Shown: piece by piece, positions 1 through 8,463 of the stretch
Layout: each line of letters opens with the position of its first letter
Numbering within the stretch: the first letter of the stretch is position 1
Origin: Aquaspirillum serpens DSM 68
Lineage (GTDB): Bacteria; Pseudomonadota; Gammaproteobacteria; Burkholderiales; Aquaspirillaceae
NCBI RefSeq assembly: GCF_000420525.1
Contig: NZ_ATVC01000025.1
Span: 1-34,214, forward strand
Length of the DNA stretch: 34,214 nucleotides
Reading direction: 5' to 3'
Position numbers and translations under genes: made by a program
The notes under the pieces: generated by a model
Databases searched by the model: none
Told to the model about the DNA's origin: nothing
What the model saw: the letters and a program-made list of their open reading frames with translations, nothing else

Positions 1-33
1 TTGTTAAGTAAAAAACTTCATGCTATTTGCCAC

Positions 34-72
34 ATAAACCAGCATTTTTATCAAAAAAGAATGCTTATTTAT
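34..72. repeat. imperfect inverted repeat upstream of ahpF
   Basis: Two 13-base arms, ATAAACCAGCATT at 34-46 and AATGCTTATTTAT at 60-72, are complementary at 11 of 13 positions and are separated by 13 bases. The element is AT-rich and lacks a T-tract on either strand, so a classical terminator is unlikely. It could be an operator or the end of an upstream gene's mRNA (ahpC is the usual neighbour of ahpF). I do not recognise a specific regulator site; an OxyR-type spaced ATAG/CTAT pattern is not evident. Confidence 0.3.
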
Positions 73-144
73 GTGTAATCCTTGGCGTAACTCGGAGCGG
101 TGATTTCGCTGCCGCCGCCATCCCCCGACCCTTAGGAGACAACG

Positions 145-1732
145 ATGCTCGATAGCAACATTCAAACCCAACTCAAAGCCTACCTTGAACGCTTGGTCAA
201 CCCTATTGGAACGCTTGGTCAACCCTATTGAATTGGTTGCCAGCTTTGATGACAGCGCCAAAGCCGCTGAATTGCGTAGCTTGTTGCATGATGTTGCCGC
301 GCTGTCGCCGAAAGTGAGCGTGCGTGAAGATGGCGACAATGCCCGCAAACCCTCGTTTGCCATTGCCCAAGTGGGGCAAGTCCCTCGGGTACACTTTGCT
401 GGTATTCCGATGGGGCATGAGTTTACTTCGCTGGTGTTGGCTTTGCTGCAAGTCAGTGGTTATGCGCCGAAGTTGGATGCCGAGGTGATTGAGCAAGTGA
501 AAGCCTTGCCTGGGCCGCTACACTTTGAAGTGTTTGTTTCCTTGTCATGCCATAACTGCCCTGATGTAGTGCAGGCGGTGAACACCATGTCGGTGTTAAA
601 CCCCAACATCCAAGCAGTGATGATTGATGGCAGCATGTTCCAACAAGAAGTCGAAGACCGCCAAATCATGGGGGTGCCGGCGATCTACCTGAACGGCCAG
701 CTATTTGCCCAAGGTCGCATGAGTATTGAAGAAATTTTGGCGAAGGTTGATGTCGGCGCGGTTGAACGTGAAGCCGCGAAACTGAATGAAAAAGCACCGT
801 TTGATGTGTTAGTGGTGGGTGGTGGGCCAGCTGGTGCCGCAGCAGCAATTTATGCTGCTCGTAAAGGGATTCGTACTGGGGTTGTCGCCGAACGTTTTGG
901 CGGTCAGGTGTTGGATACCTTGGGAATTGAGAACTTCATCTCGGTGAAAGAAACCGAAGGGCCAAAACTAGCCGCAGCCTTAGAACAACACGTCCGTGAT
1001 TATGATGTGGATATCATCAACTTGCAGCGTGCCGAAGCGATTGAAGCCGATGGTGAACACGGTTATCGCACCGTCCGTTTAGCTAGCGGTGCGACGCTGA
1101 AAAGCCGTAGCGTGATTATTGCTACCGGTGCCCGTTGGCGTGAAATGAATGTGCCAGGGGAAGCGGAATACCGCACCAAAGGCGTGGCGTACTGCCCACA
1201 TTGCGATGGTCCGCTGTTCAAAGGGAAACGAGTGGCAGTGATCGGTGGCGGTAACTCAGGTGTGGAAGCCGCTATCGATTTAGCCGGTATCGTAGCGCAT
1301 GTTACATTGTTGGAATATGGCGAAGCTTTGCGTGCTGATGCGGTGTTACAGGCCAAACTGCGCAGCTTGCCAAACGTGACCATTATCACCGAGGCGCAAA
1401 CCACTGCCGTAACGGGTGATGGTCAGAAAGTGAATGGTTTGGACTACACCGACCGCCGTTCTGGTGAAGCACGTCATGTCGAGTTGGAAGGGATTTTTGT
1501 CCAAATCGGTCTGTTGCCCAATACCGATTGGTTGAAAGGTCGTGTTGAATTGTCCTCGCGTGGTGAAATTATGATTGATGAGCGTGGACAGACTTCTTTG
1601 GCTGGGGTGTTTGCCGCTGGTGATGCCACCACTGTGCCGTACAAGCAAATTATTATTGCGATGGGTGAAGGGGCCAAAGCCAGTCTGAGCGCCTTTGACC
1701 ACCTGATTCGCACCCCTGTACCACAAGCCTAA
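145..1732 (+). pseudogene. ahpF: alkyl hydroperoxide reductase subunit F, frameshifted near the start
   Basis: AhpF passes electrons from NADH through FAD and two redox disulfides to the peroxidase AhpC, in the cytosol. The native start is ATG 145, preceded by AGGAG at 134-138. From there the frame reads like the AhpF N-terminus ([20 protein letters not shown]) but hits TGA at 229-231, because a 22-bp segment is tandemly duplicated (187-230). Removing one copy restores a 521-residue protein, the same length as E. coli AhpF. The rest is intact: the N-terminal thioredoxin-fold disulfide SCHNC, the FAD motif [10 protein letters not shown], the NAD motif GGGNSGVEA, the TrxR-type disulfide CPHCDG, and a C-terminal [15 protein letters not shown]. 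Translation could conceivably restart in the functional frame at TTG 185 or 206, losing about 14 native residues, but I see no ribosome binding site there. It may be a real loss-of-function or reversible mutation, or an assembly error. Confidence 0.9.
187..230. repeat. exact 22-bp tandem duplication inside ahpF
   Basis: Bases 187-208 and 209-230 are identical and directly adjacent; both begin GAACGCTTGG and end CCCTATTG. The flanking bases (186 versus 208, 231 versus 209) differ, so exactly two copies are present. Twenty-two is not a multiple of three, so the duplication shifts the ahpF frame. Loss of one copy would restore the frame. Confidence 0.97.
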
Positions 1733-1742
1733 ATCATGGATT

Positions 1743-1767
1743 GGCTGGCCTCGACATGAGGTCAGCC
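1743..1767. terminator. hairpin between convergent ahpF and the Gate-domain gene
   Basis: A nine-base stem (GGCTGGCCT at 1743-1751 with AGGTCAGCC at 1759-1767, one G-T pair) and a seven-base loop sit between two convergent genes and cover the last codon region of the minus-strand one. There is no strong T-tract on either side, so termination would be weak or Rho-assisted. Confidence 0.35.
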
Positions 1768-2703
1768 ACCAAGATAGGCATGGGCCAGCGTGCGGCAAGC
1801 AATGCCAACCGCTGCGCCTAATGCCGCTGGTTTCCAGATGGCAGCGACTCGTGGGCCAGCAGAAATCAATACTGCAATCCCTGGAATATCGAGCGGGTGA
1901 ATTAACCAGCCTGCTGCCAGATTTAATACCTCGGCACTGACCTGTTCAGTGCGACGAAGGGTGTCCATCACGCTCAACATGGCGTTGCCACCTGCCAAGT
2001 ATTTGGTGAGCGAAGGCAAGATCAACGCAGGATCAATGTTGGCAGCTAATAGCAGTGGACTTAACACCCACGTTAGGCGATCTACTGCACCGGCAGCGGC
2101 CAGACTTTTTACCACCACCAACGACAACACCAACATTGGAATGGCGCCAATGGCAATTTTGAAAGCCTCGGCACCGGCGCGGTTAATCACGTTTAGGACG
2201 CCTTTGGCGTTTTCTGCTACGGGATGAGCTAAGGTTTCGTCGATGCGCTGTTCTTGGTTGTCTAATCCCCGCCCGAAAACATGGTAGGCCATGGCGGCCG
2301 CTACTAATCCGCCCACAATCGAAAACAGCAACACCTGACCGAGGTGAAGTCCCAATGCGGCAAGGGGAAATGAAGCGTTGGCCTGTGCCATTGCCATGAC
2401 CATCGCCAAGGTTGCTGCCAGATGCCGACTTGATACCCCACGCTGCTCCATCATGGTTAATGTCGCGACCGGCGCGGCAAAACTGACAAAGTTGACTTGT
2501 AAGGCGGCAAACACGCCTAAGCCAGTCAACCCAAAGGGTTTGAGGAACGGTGATAGCTTTGCCACCAGCCAATCTAAAATCCCTTTCGCTTCTAATAACC
2601 GCATGATGGCTAACATCACCACCATGACAGGCAACAATACAAACAAAGACAGCTCAATCGCTGAACGACCGGCTTTTAAAATGATTTCAACAAAAATATC
2701 CAT
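1762..2703 (-). CDS. nucleoside-recognition (Gate) domain membrane protein
   Basis: A 313-residue, strongly hydrophobic protein with about eight likely membrane segments. It is arranged as two similar halves: N-terminal segments around residues 15-35 and 60-150, and a second block around 180-310. The pattern fits the nucleoside-recognition/Gate family, which includes SpmA/SpmB-like and YjiH-like proteins. Members are inner-membrane proteins whose substrates are mostly unproven; 'nucleoside recognition' comes from homology to CNT transporters. The start is ATG 2703; the upstream sequence is T-rich with no good Shine-Dalgarno. It lies downstream of the chemotaxis operon but is separated from it by an intrinsic terminator, so it probably has its own promoter. 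Its stop is 29 bp from the convergent ahpF stop. Confidence 0.7.
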   Translation of the reverse strand: MDIFVEIILKAGRSAIELSLFVLLPVMVVMLAIMRLLEAKGILDWLVAKLSPFLKPFGLTGLGVFAALQVNFVSFAAPVATLTMMEQRGVSSRHLAATLAMVMAMAQANASFPLAALGLHLGQVLLFSIVGGLVAAAMAYHVFGRGLDNQEQRIDETLAHPVAENAKGVLNVINRAGAEAFKIAIGAIPMLVLSLVVVKSLAAAGAVDRLTWVLSPLLLAANIDPALILPSLTKYLAGGNAMLSVMDTLRRTEQVSAEVLNLAAGWLIHPLDIPGIAVLISAGPRVAAIWKPAALGAAVGIACRTLAHAYLGG

Positions 2704-2714
2704 ACATCACACAG

Positions 2715-2753
2715 AAAAAAAAAGAACAGTGAGCATCTCGGCTCAACTGTTCT
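2715..2753 (-). terminator. intrinsic terminator of the chemotaxis operon
   Basis: Read on the minus strand, AGAACAGT, an unpaired T and GAGC pair with GCTCACTGTTCT around the loop CGAGAT (stem positions 2723-2734 and 2741-2753). A run of nine T follows (complement of A 2715-2723). It lies 18 bp after the cheB stop, so it should end the nine-gene operon before the Gate-domain gene. Confidence 0.88.
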
Positions 2754-2771
2754 AAGAGAAAAAACGAAAAA

Positions 2772-3842
2772 TTAGAGGGTAAATTCGCTGAGGATTTTTT
2801 GTGGAATATGCTGTAAAGGCATCACTTCTTGTGCCGCACCAAGGCGGATGGCTTCTTTTGGCATCCCAAACACCACACAGCTGGCCTCATCTTGTGCCAC
2901 AGTATGGGCACCGGCGTCGCGCATTTCTTTTAAACCTCGCGCCCCATCATCACCCATGCCGGTCATAATAATCCCCAAGGCATTTTTTCCAGCGCTGCGC
3001 GCTACCGAACGAAACAAAACATCCACCGATGGCCGGTGGCGATTGACCAAGGGGCCGTTGACCACTTTGACATGATATTGCGCGCCACTGCGCTCTAATA
3101 ATAAATGTTTGCCACCTGGCGCGATCAAAGCCCGTCCCGGTAACACCCGATCACCGTCTTGTGCCTCTCTGACTTCGATATTGCATAAACCATTCAGTCG
3201 CTGTGCAAACAGCGCGGTAAATTTTTCTGGCATGTGCTGCACAATCACAATGCCGGGGCAAATATCAGGCAAGGCGGTCAAAATGGCTTCCAGTGCTTGG
3301 GTGCCGCCGGTTGATGTGCCAATCGCCACCACACGCTCGGTGGTTTTGGCCATCGCTGTTGGTTTCCCTGCTGGCAACACCGCATCAGCATTTAATTTTT
3401 GTGCGGGTACGGGGGGCGGGAGTTTGACCCCTGCTTTGACTTTGGCTTTCGCTGCCGCTTTTACCGCGTTAATTAAATCATGCTGTTTGCCTTCTAAAAA
3501 ATCTTTTACCCCTGCCTGTGGTTTAGTCAGGATATGAACGGCCCCTGCTGCTAACGCCGCCATCGCTGTCTCCCCACCGTGGTCTGCCAGAGAAGAACAG
3601 ATTAAAACGGGTGTCGGGCGTTCGCTCATAATCTGCCGCAGAAAGGTCAGACCATCCATGCGTGGCATCTCAATATCGAGGATAATGACATCCGGCCACC
3701 GTTGCCCCATCTTTTGTCGGGCAAAAATAGGGTCGGCTGCAACGCCGATCACTTCAATCGAGGCATCGGTTTCAAGGATTTTTCGGGTAACCTGCCGCAC
3801 CACAGCAGAATCGTCCACAATCAATACTGCGATTTGACTCAA
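2772..3842 (-). CDS. cheB: chemotaxis response regulator protein-glutamate methylesterase CheB
   Basis: CheB removes methyl groups from receptor glutamates (and deamidates glutamines) when phosphorylated by CheA, giving adaptation feedback. A receiver domain occupies residues 1-120 (acidic pair DD 10-11, phospho-acceptor D56 in ILDIEMP). A linker rich in Lys, Ala and Pro leads to the methylesterase domain, with GTSTGG (catalytic Ser), VQHMPEKF (His) and [10 protein letters not shown] (Asp). I chose TTG 3842 as the start: it is preceded by AGGAGG at seven bases, the protein then begins directly with [11 protein letters not shown], and the TTG overlaps the cheD stop in a TTGA arrangement. A longer frame from 3869 would add nine unrelated residues. 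It is the last gene of the operon; the protein is 356 residues. Confidence 0.93.
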   Translation of the reverse strand: MSQIAVLIVDDSAVVRQVTRKILETDASIEVIGVAADPIFARQKMGQRWPDVIILDIEMPRMDGLTFLRQIMSERPTPVLICSSLADHGGETAMAALAAGAVHILTKPQAGVKDFLEGKQHDLINAVKAAAKAKVKAGVKLPPPVPAQKLNADAVLPAGKPTAMAKTTERVVAIGTSTGGTQALEAILTALPDICPGIVIVQHMPEKFTALFAQRLNGLCNIEVREAQDGDRVLPGRALIAPGGKHLLLERSGAQYHVKVVNGPLVNRHRPSVDVLFRSVARSAGKNALGIIMTGMGDDGARGLKEMRDAGAHTVAQDEASCVVFGMPKEAIRLGAAQEVMPLQHIPQKILSEFTL

Positions 3843-4345
3843 GCAATGCCCTCCTGAAAACTCACCCACACATCACCGCTCCAAATATCAAACACAATCC
3901 GCCGATGGCCATAACCACCGACATGTTCCGCCACGACAGGGATGCGGCGTTGAGCTAATAAATGGTAGGCAGCGGTTAAATTACGTTCACCAATATCGAG
4001 GGTCGCAATGTGTTCTCCAAACATGCGCCCACCGCCGAACAGTTTAGCTTGGCATTGTTGCGCAGAAACACCGTATTGCAAAAGGGCTTGGTCGAATAAT
4101 TGCATGGCTTCGTCGGCATAACGACCATCGGGCGCTGGCGCAGCAATACCGTGGCGGCGTTGTGGCAGCATAAAGTGACACATGCCCCCCAAATTGAGTT
4201 TAGGAACCCATAACACGATAGCGATACAAGACCCTAACAGGGTACGCAAGCGGATATGCCCTTGGCCGAAATAAAACTCACCCGGGCGCAGAAAAATATC
4301 ATTCACGGATTGTGTGGAGGGCGTAGCGCGAAAGAAGTCAGGCAC
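3839..4345 (-). CDS. cheD: chemoreceptor glutamine deamidase CheD
   Basis: CheD deamidates specific glutamines in chemoreceptors and can be sequestered by CheC or CheY-P in species that use it. The 168-residue protein carries the family core [10 protein letters not shown] with the catalytic Cys, followed by GGMCHFMLP with the catalytic His, and a second conserved block [10 protein letters not shown]. The start is GTG 4345, overlapping the cheR 3' end by 8 bp, with no clear Shine-Dalgarno, so translation is probably coupled. The 3' end overlaps the cheB TTG start. No cheC is present nearby, so CheD probably acts directly on the two receptors in the operon. Confidence 0.9.
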   Translation of the reverse strand: MPDFFRATPSTQSVNDIFLRPGEFYFGQGHIRLRTLLGSCIAIVLWVPKLNLGGMCHFMLPQRRHGIAAPAPDGRYADEAMQLFDQALLQYGVSAQQCQAKLFGGGRMFGEHIATLDIGERNLTAAYHLLAQRRIPVVAEHVGGYGHRRIVFDIWSGDVWVSFQEGIA

Positions 4346-5159
4346 GTAAAGGTCTGCGATATAAGGTGGGACGGACTGCTTCTAGCGAATGTTGTAAACC
4401 ATTGAGGGTTTCCGAATGGCCAATCACTAAATAACCACCGGGCTGAAGGGTTCGCGTCAGTTGATCGATGACTTTTTGTTTAGTGGCAGTTTCAAAGTAG
4501 ATCATCACATTGCGTAAAAAGATCAGGTCAAATAAGCCAAGATCGTTGGGTAATGGGGTGAGTAAATTGATTTGACGGAATTGTGTTCGTTTACGCAAAG
4601 CCGCTTGTATCAGAAAACTGCCGCTTTGTTGGCGAACCCCTTTGAGGCAAAAACGCTGTAGATAACCGTTTGGAATGCCGTCGATTCTTTCCATTTGATA
4701 ATGACCGCGCCGTGCTTTTTCTATTTCTTTGACACTGATATCACTACCAACCACTTCCCATTGTCCATGTGGTCGGCAATCGGCCAAGGTCATGGCGATG
4801 CTATACACCTCCTCGCCACTTGAACAGGCCGCACTCCATACCCGAAACAACTGTTGTGGGGCGCTGTGTTGGAAATAATCGCGCAAAAAATCAAAGTGGG
4901 CGGGTTCACGAAAGAAATAAGTTTCGTGGGTGGTGAGTAAATCCACCATGTGTTGTAGTTCAGTCCGATGTTGTGGATCGGTGACCAAACGGTAGTAGGC
5001 ACTAAAAGAAGGTAGCTGATAATGCAACAGCCGCCGGCTAAGGCGGCTGAGCAAAAGGCTTTGTTTTCCCGGAGGCAGATAAACCCCTGCTAACGTCTGT
5101 AATAGGCGTTGAAACAGGGTGAACTCATGATCCGAGAGGGTGTAAGTGCCGTTATCCAT
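4338..5159 (-). CDS. cheR: chemotaxis protein methyltransferase CheR
   Basis: CheR methylates receptor glutamates using S-adenosylmethionine, countering CheB. The 273-residue protein has the helical N-terminal domain (about 1-85, with LLTTHETYFFREP at its end) and a Rossmann methyltransferase domain. The latter shows VWSAACSSGEEVYSIAM for SAM binding, GSDIS, and LIFLRNVMIYF followed by GYLVIGHSETL. I prefer ATG 5159 over the TTG immediately upstream at 5162. The gap to the cheW stop is 8 bp. It has the usual length for single-domain CheR with no TPR extension. Confidence 0.93.
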   Translation of the reverse strand: MDNGTYTLSDHEFTLFQRLLQTLAGVYLPPGKQSLLLSRLSRRLLHYQLPSFSAYYRLVTDPQHRTELQHMVDLLTTHETYFFREPAHFDFLRDYFQHSAPQQLFRVWSAACSSGEEVYSIAMTLADCRPHGQWEVVGSDISVKEIEKARRGHYQMERIDGIPNGYLQRFCLKGVRQQSGSFLIQAALRKRTQFRQINLLTPLPNDLGLFDLIFLRNVMIYFETATKQKVIDQLTRTLQPGGYLVIGHSETLNGLQHSLEAVRPTLYRRPLRA

Positions 5160-5167
5160 CAAGACGT

Positions 5168-5692
5168 TTAATTTGCCTCATCTTTGACCGACAGCGCGGC
5201 GAGTTCAGCGATTTCATCTGTGGATAACACACGGTCAGCATTCAACAAAATCACAAAGCGTTGACTGATTCTGGCCATCCCCGCAATAAAGTCGGTGCGA
5301 ATGCGGGTACCGAAGGTGGGCGCGGACTCGATATCGTCGGTGGTGATTTCGCGTACTTCGCTGACACTGTCCACCACCACGCCGATATCTTGCCGTTCGC
5401 CCTCGCCGTGGCTGACTTCGACAATCACGATACACGTATGCCGTACAATTTTTGCCGGAGGGCGGCCAAAGCGCGCTGCCAAATCAATGACTGGTACTAC
5501 ACTGCCTCGCAGATTGATGACCCCACGGATAAAATCAGGGGTCATCGGAATCTCGGTCAGTTGGCCGTATTCAATAATCTCTTTGACATGCGCGATGTCG
5601 ATGCCAAATGGCTCACCCCCTAACAGGAACAGCAGATATTGGCTGCTGGCGCTGGAAGCCGCCGGGGTACTGGAAGAGGCGGTTTTAGCCAT
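5168..5692 (-). CDS. cheW: chemotaxis coupling protein CheW
   Basis: CheW links chemoreceptor tips to CheA in membrane or cytoplasmic arrays. The 174-residue protein is one CheW (SH3-like) domain after a Ser/Ala-rich N-terminal tail of about 18 residues. Conserved features are FLLGGEPFGIDIAHVKEII, PDFIRGVINLRGSVVPVIDL and GVVVDSVSEV. ATG 5692 has AGGAGC six bases upstream. It lies 12 bp after the poly-HAMP receptor gene and directly before cheR, so one transcript is expected. Confidence 0.94.
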   Translation of the reverse strand: MAKTASSSTPAASSASSQYLLFLLGGEPFGIDIAHVKEIIEYGQLTEIPMTPDFIRGVINLRGSVVPVIDLAARFGRPPAKIVRHTCIVIVEVSHGEGERQDIGVVVDSVSEVREITTDDIESAPTFGTRIRTDFIAGMARISQRFVILLNADRVLSTDEIAELAALSVKDEAN

Positions 5693-5704
5693 GCTTGCTC
5701 CTGA

Positions 5705-8449
5705 TTAAAAACGAACAAAATCCGCTTCATCGGGCCCTTGTTCCAACGGTGGTGGCAGTGCACCAAGGCTGGCAGGACGGCGGATCACGGCAGGGCGGCT
5801 ATTGTTCAGCGTTGGGCTGGGGCTTGGCATTGCAAAATTGGCGTTGCGGCTAAAACTATTATCCGCCAAGCGGAAGAACTGCATCATCTGTTGCAGCTGA
5901 CCTGCTTGTGACCCCATCTCTTCTGCGGTGGCTGCGAGCTGTTCCGACGCCGACGCATTTTGTTGGGTTGCCTGATTAAGCTGCTCCATCGCCGAATTGA
6001 TTTGAGAAACCCCTGTCGATTGTTCTTCCGACGCCGAAGCGATTTCTTGTACCAAATCAGAGGTTTTACGAATCGAAGGCACGATTTCGTCCAACAACGC
6101 ACCGGCTTTTTCTGCCAATTTGACGCTAGAACCAGCCAATTGACCAATTTCTTGTGCTGCCACTTGACTGCGCTCGGCCAAGGTTCGGACTTCTGCGGCA
6201 ACCACCGCAAAACCCTTACCATGTTCACCAGCACGGGCGGCTTCGATAGCGGCATTCAGGGCTAACAGATTGGTTTGATAGGCGATTTCATCGATGATGC
6301 CAATTTTATCGGCAATCTGTTTCATGGCCTCTACCGTTTCGCGCACCGCACTGCCGCCTTCATTGGCTTCTTTTGCTGCTTTTGCCGCCATGCCGTCGGT
6401 GACCTTGGCATTTTCGGTATTTTGGTTAATCGAAGCGGTCATCTGCTCGATAGACGACGTGGTTTCTTCTACGCTGGCGGCTTGTTCGCTAGAGCTTTGC
6501 GACAACGATTGTGCCGTCGCGCTCACTTGCGAAGCGGCATTCGACACTTGATCGGCGGTTAGCGTCACTTGGGTAATGGTTTGTGCCAGTTGGGTGACTG
6601 TGTTGTTGCTGATGTCTTTCAGTCGAGCGAAGGTACCACGATAGTCGCCGGTAACGCGGACAGTCATATCGCCTTTTTCCACGGCTGAGAGCAACTGCAT
6701 GACTTCATTCAACGGCACCACGATAGCATCGAGGGTAGCGTTCACGCCTTCGACAATTTTGCGGTAATCCCCTTGATGGCGGATGGCTTCAGCGCGGGTT
6801 TCAATTCGCCCATCTACTGCTGCTTGAGACAACATATTGGCGTCAGCAATCAACAAATTGACCGCATCAATACAAGTGTTCAGGTTTTGTTTAATCACAT
6901 TGAAATCACCGTTATAGCTGTCGGTGATTTTTGGTGGGATGGCCCCTTTGGCGATGCGGTCGACATAGTCAGCAGCGATATTGAGTGGCCCAATCACCGC
7001 ATCGAGGGTGGCATTCACGCCTTCGATAATGCGGCGGTAATCCCCTTGATGACGGTTGGCATCGGCGCGTGTGCTGAGCTTCCCTTCAACCGCCGCCCGC
7101 GACAGCATGGCAGCGTCGGTGATGAGTAGATTGACCGCATCAATACACTGATTCAGATTTTGTTTAATGACGTTAAAGTCACCGTTGTAGTTATCGCTGA
7201 TTTTCGGTGGAATCGCGCCTTTGGCGATGCGGTCGACATAGTCTGCGGCCACGTTGAGTGGCCCAATCACTGCATCGAGGGTGGCATTCACGCCTTCGAC
7301 AATGCGGCGGTAGTCGCCTTGATGGCGGTTGGCATCAGCGCGTGTGTTGAGCTTGCCTTCAACAGCGGCACGCGACAGGGTTGCCGCATCGGCAATCAGC
7401 AGATTCACCGCATCAATACAGGTATTCAGATTTTGTTTGATCACGTTGAAATCACCGTTGTAGTTGTCGGTGATTTTCGGCGGAATCGAACCTTGTGCGA
7501 TACGATCAACATAATTGGCAGCGACATTGAGTGGCCCAATCACTGCATCGAGGGTGGCGTTTACGCCTTCGACAATGCGGCGGTAGTCGCCTTGGTGACG
7601 GTTAGCATCAGCGCGTGTGCTGAGTTTACCTTCCACCGCTGCCCGCGATAGCAACATCGCGTCTTCTTTCATATTGTTGATCGACTGTCGTAACGCAGCA
7701 AAAGCTTGTGCCAAAGTGCCAATCTCATCTTTGCGACTGGTATCCACCTCGCGAGAGAAATTACCTGCTGACATATCTTGTGCCAGCTCCAACAGTTTCG
7801 CTGTCGGTTGGGTGATGCTGCGCGTAATCAACCATGCAATCAAACCTGATAGCAACAGTGCCGTCACTACTAACGCAATCAAGATCAAGCGAGTTTGTTC
7901 AACCAAGGCAATAGCCTGCGCGCCATGTTCTTTCGCCAATTCGACTTGATAGTCGGCTAAAGCGCGCATGGCGGCGATATAGGCATTGAGCTTAGGACGT
8001 AGCTCTTGGTTATTGATTTGCAACGCCTGCTCTCGGTCAATGCCGATGACTTTCATATAGCGGACTTGTGAGTCGAGGTAATCCACCCGTTTTGCCATCA
8101 CATTACTGAGCAGTTCACGGCCTTTGGGTAAGTTAATAGTTTGTTCAAGGGCTTGTAATTCACCCCCGATAATCCGCCCGCCTTCGGCAATGCGCTCTTT
8201 TTCTTTTTCAATCGCAGCTGGGGAGTTGTCCAACAGCAAATTACGGGTGGCACGAATGACCACGTTCATCTGACTTTCTACCAGATTCATCCGTTGTGTT
8301 TTGACAAAACGGTCGTTAACAACCGTATCCATTGCATTGCCCAGTGTTTGCAGACGCAATAGCGCAAGGCCGGCGACAATTAACAGTAGGACAATGACTA
8401 GACCAAAGCCCAAGCCCAGTCGGCCACCAATTTTTAAATTACTCAACAT
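5705..8449 (-). CDS. transmembrane methyl-accepting chemotaxis protein with tandem poly-HAMP repeats
   Basis: A 914-residue receptor. TM1 is about residues 13-33, then a roughly 155-residue helical periplasmic sensor resembling the four-helix-bundle MCP class, then TM2 at about 187-210 and a canonical HAMP (about 212-260). Three 92-residue units follow at 266-357, 358-449 and 450-541, each running from SRAAVEGKL through GDYRRI(V/I)EGVNATLD to KQNLN(T/Q)[10 protein letters not shown] partial diverged fourth copy ends near 583 and leads into a final HAMP-like segment. The signalling domain shows the hairpin tip core [21 protein letters not shown] and flanking methylation helices. The tail ends DEADFVRF, without an obvious CheR-tethering pentapeptide. 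Stacked HAMP units are known to form long signal-relaying coiled coils. The ligand is unknown. AGGAGAG precedes ATG 8449. Confidence 0.92.
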   Translation of the reverse strand: MLSNLKIGGRLGLGFGLVIVLLLIVAGLALLRLQTLGNAMDTVVNDRFVKTQRMNLVESQMNVVIRATRNLLLDNSPAAIEKEKERIAEGGRIIGGELQALEQTINLPKGRELLSNVMAKRVDYLDSQVRYMKVIGIDREQALQINNQELRPKLNAYIAAMRALADYQVELAKEHGAQAIALVEQTRLILIALVVTALLLSGLIAWLITRSITQPTAKLLELAQDMSAGNFSREVDTSRKDEIGTLAQAFAALRQSINNMKEDAMLLSRAAVEGKLSTRADANRHQGDYRRIVEGVNATLDAVIGPLNVAANYVDRIAQGSIPPKITDNYNGDFNVIKQNLNTCIDAVNLLIADAATLSRAAVEGKLNTRADANRHQGDYRRIVEGVNATLDAVIGPLNVAADYVDRIAKGAIPPKISDNYNGDFNVIKQNLNQCIDAVNLLITDAAMLSRAAVEGKLSTRADANRHQGDYRRIIEGVNATLDAVIGPLNIAADYVDRIAKGAIPPKITDSYNGDFNVIKQNLNTCIDAVNLLIADANMLSQAAVDGRIETRAEAIRHQGDYRKIVEGVNATLDAIVVPLNEVMQLLSAVEKGDMTVRVTGDYRGTFARLKDISNNTVTQLAQTITQVTLTADQVSNAASQVSATAQSLSQSSSEQAASVEETTSSIEQMTASINQNTENAKVTDGMAAKAAKEANEGGSAVRETVEAMKQIADKIGIIDEIAYQTNLLALNAAIEAARAGEHGKGFAVVAAEVRTLAERSQVAAQEIGQLAGSSVKLAEKAGALLDEIVPSIRKTSDLVQEIASASEEQSTGVSQINSAMEQLNQATQQNASASEQLAATAEEMGSQAGQLQQMMQFFRLADNSFSRNANFAMPSPSPTLNNSRPAVIRRPASLGALPPPLEQGPDEADFVRF
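6827..7654 (-). repeat. three tandem 276-bp coding repeats (poly-HAMP units)
   Basis: Three consecutive 276-bp units encode the 92-residue repeats of the receptor gene. Landmarks such as GCATCGAGGGTGGC recur at a 276-bp spacing. A diverged partial fourth unit continues to about 6701. DNA similarity between units is high enough that unequal recombination could change copy number in frame. Confidence 0.9.
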
Positions 8450-8463
8450 GACTCTCCTGTGAA

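Noticed and set aside
7160-7651. Plus-strand open frame of 163 codons opposite the poly-HAMP receptor gene
   Set aside because: It is the complementary frame of the 276-bp coding repeats; its own repeated sequence follows directly from them, and it has no ribosome binding site or recognisable fold.
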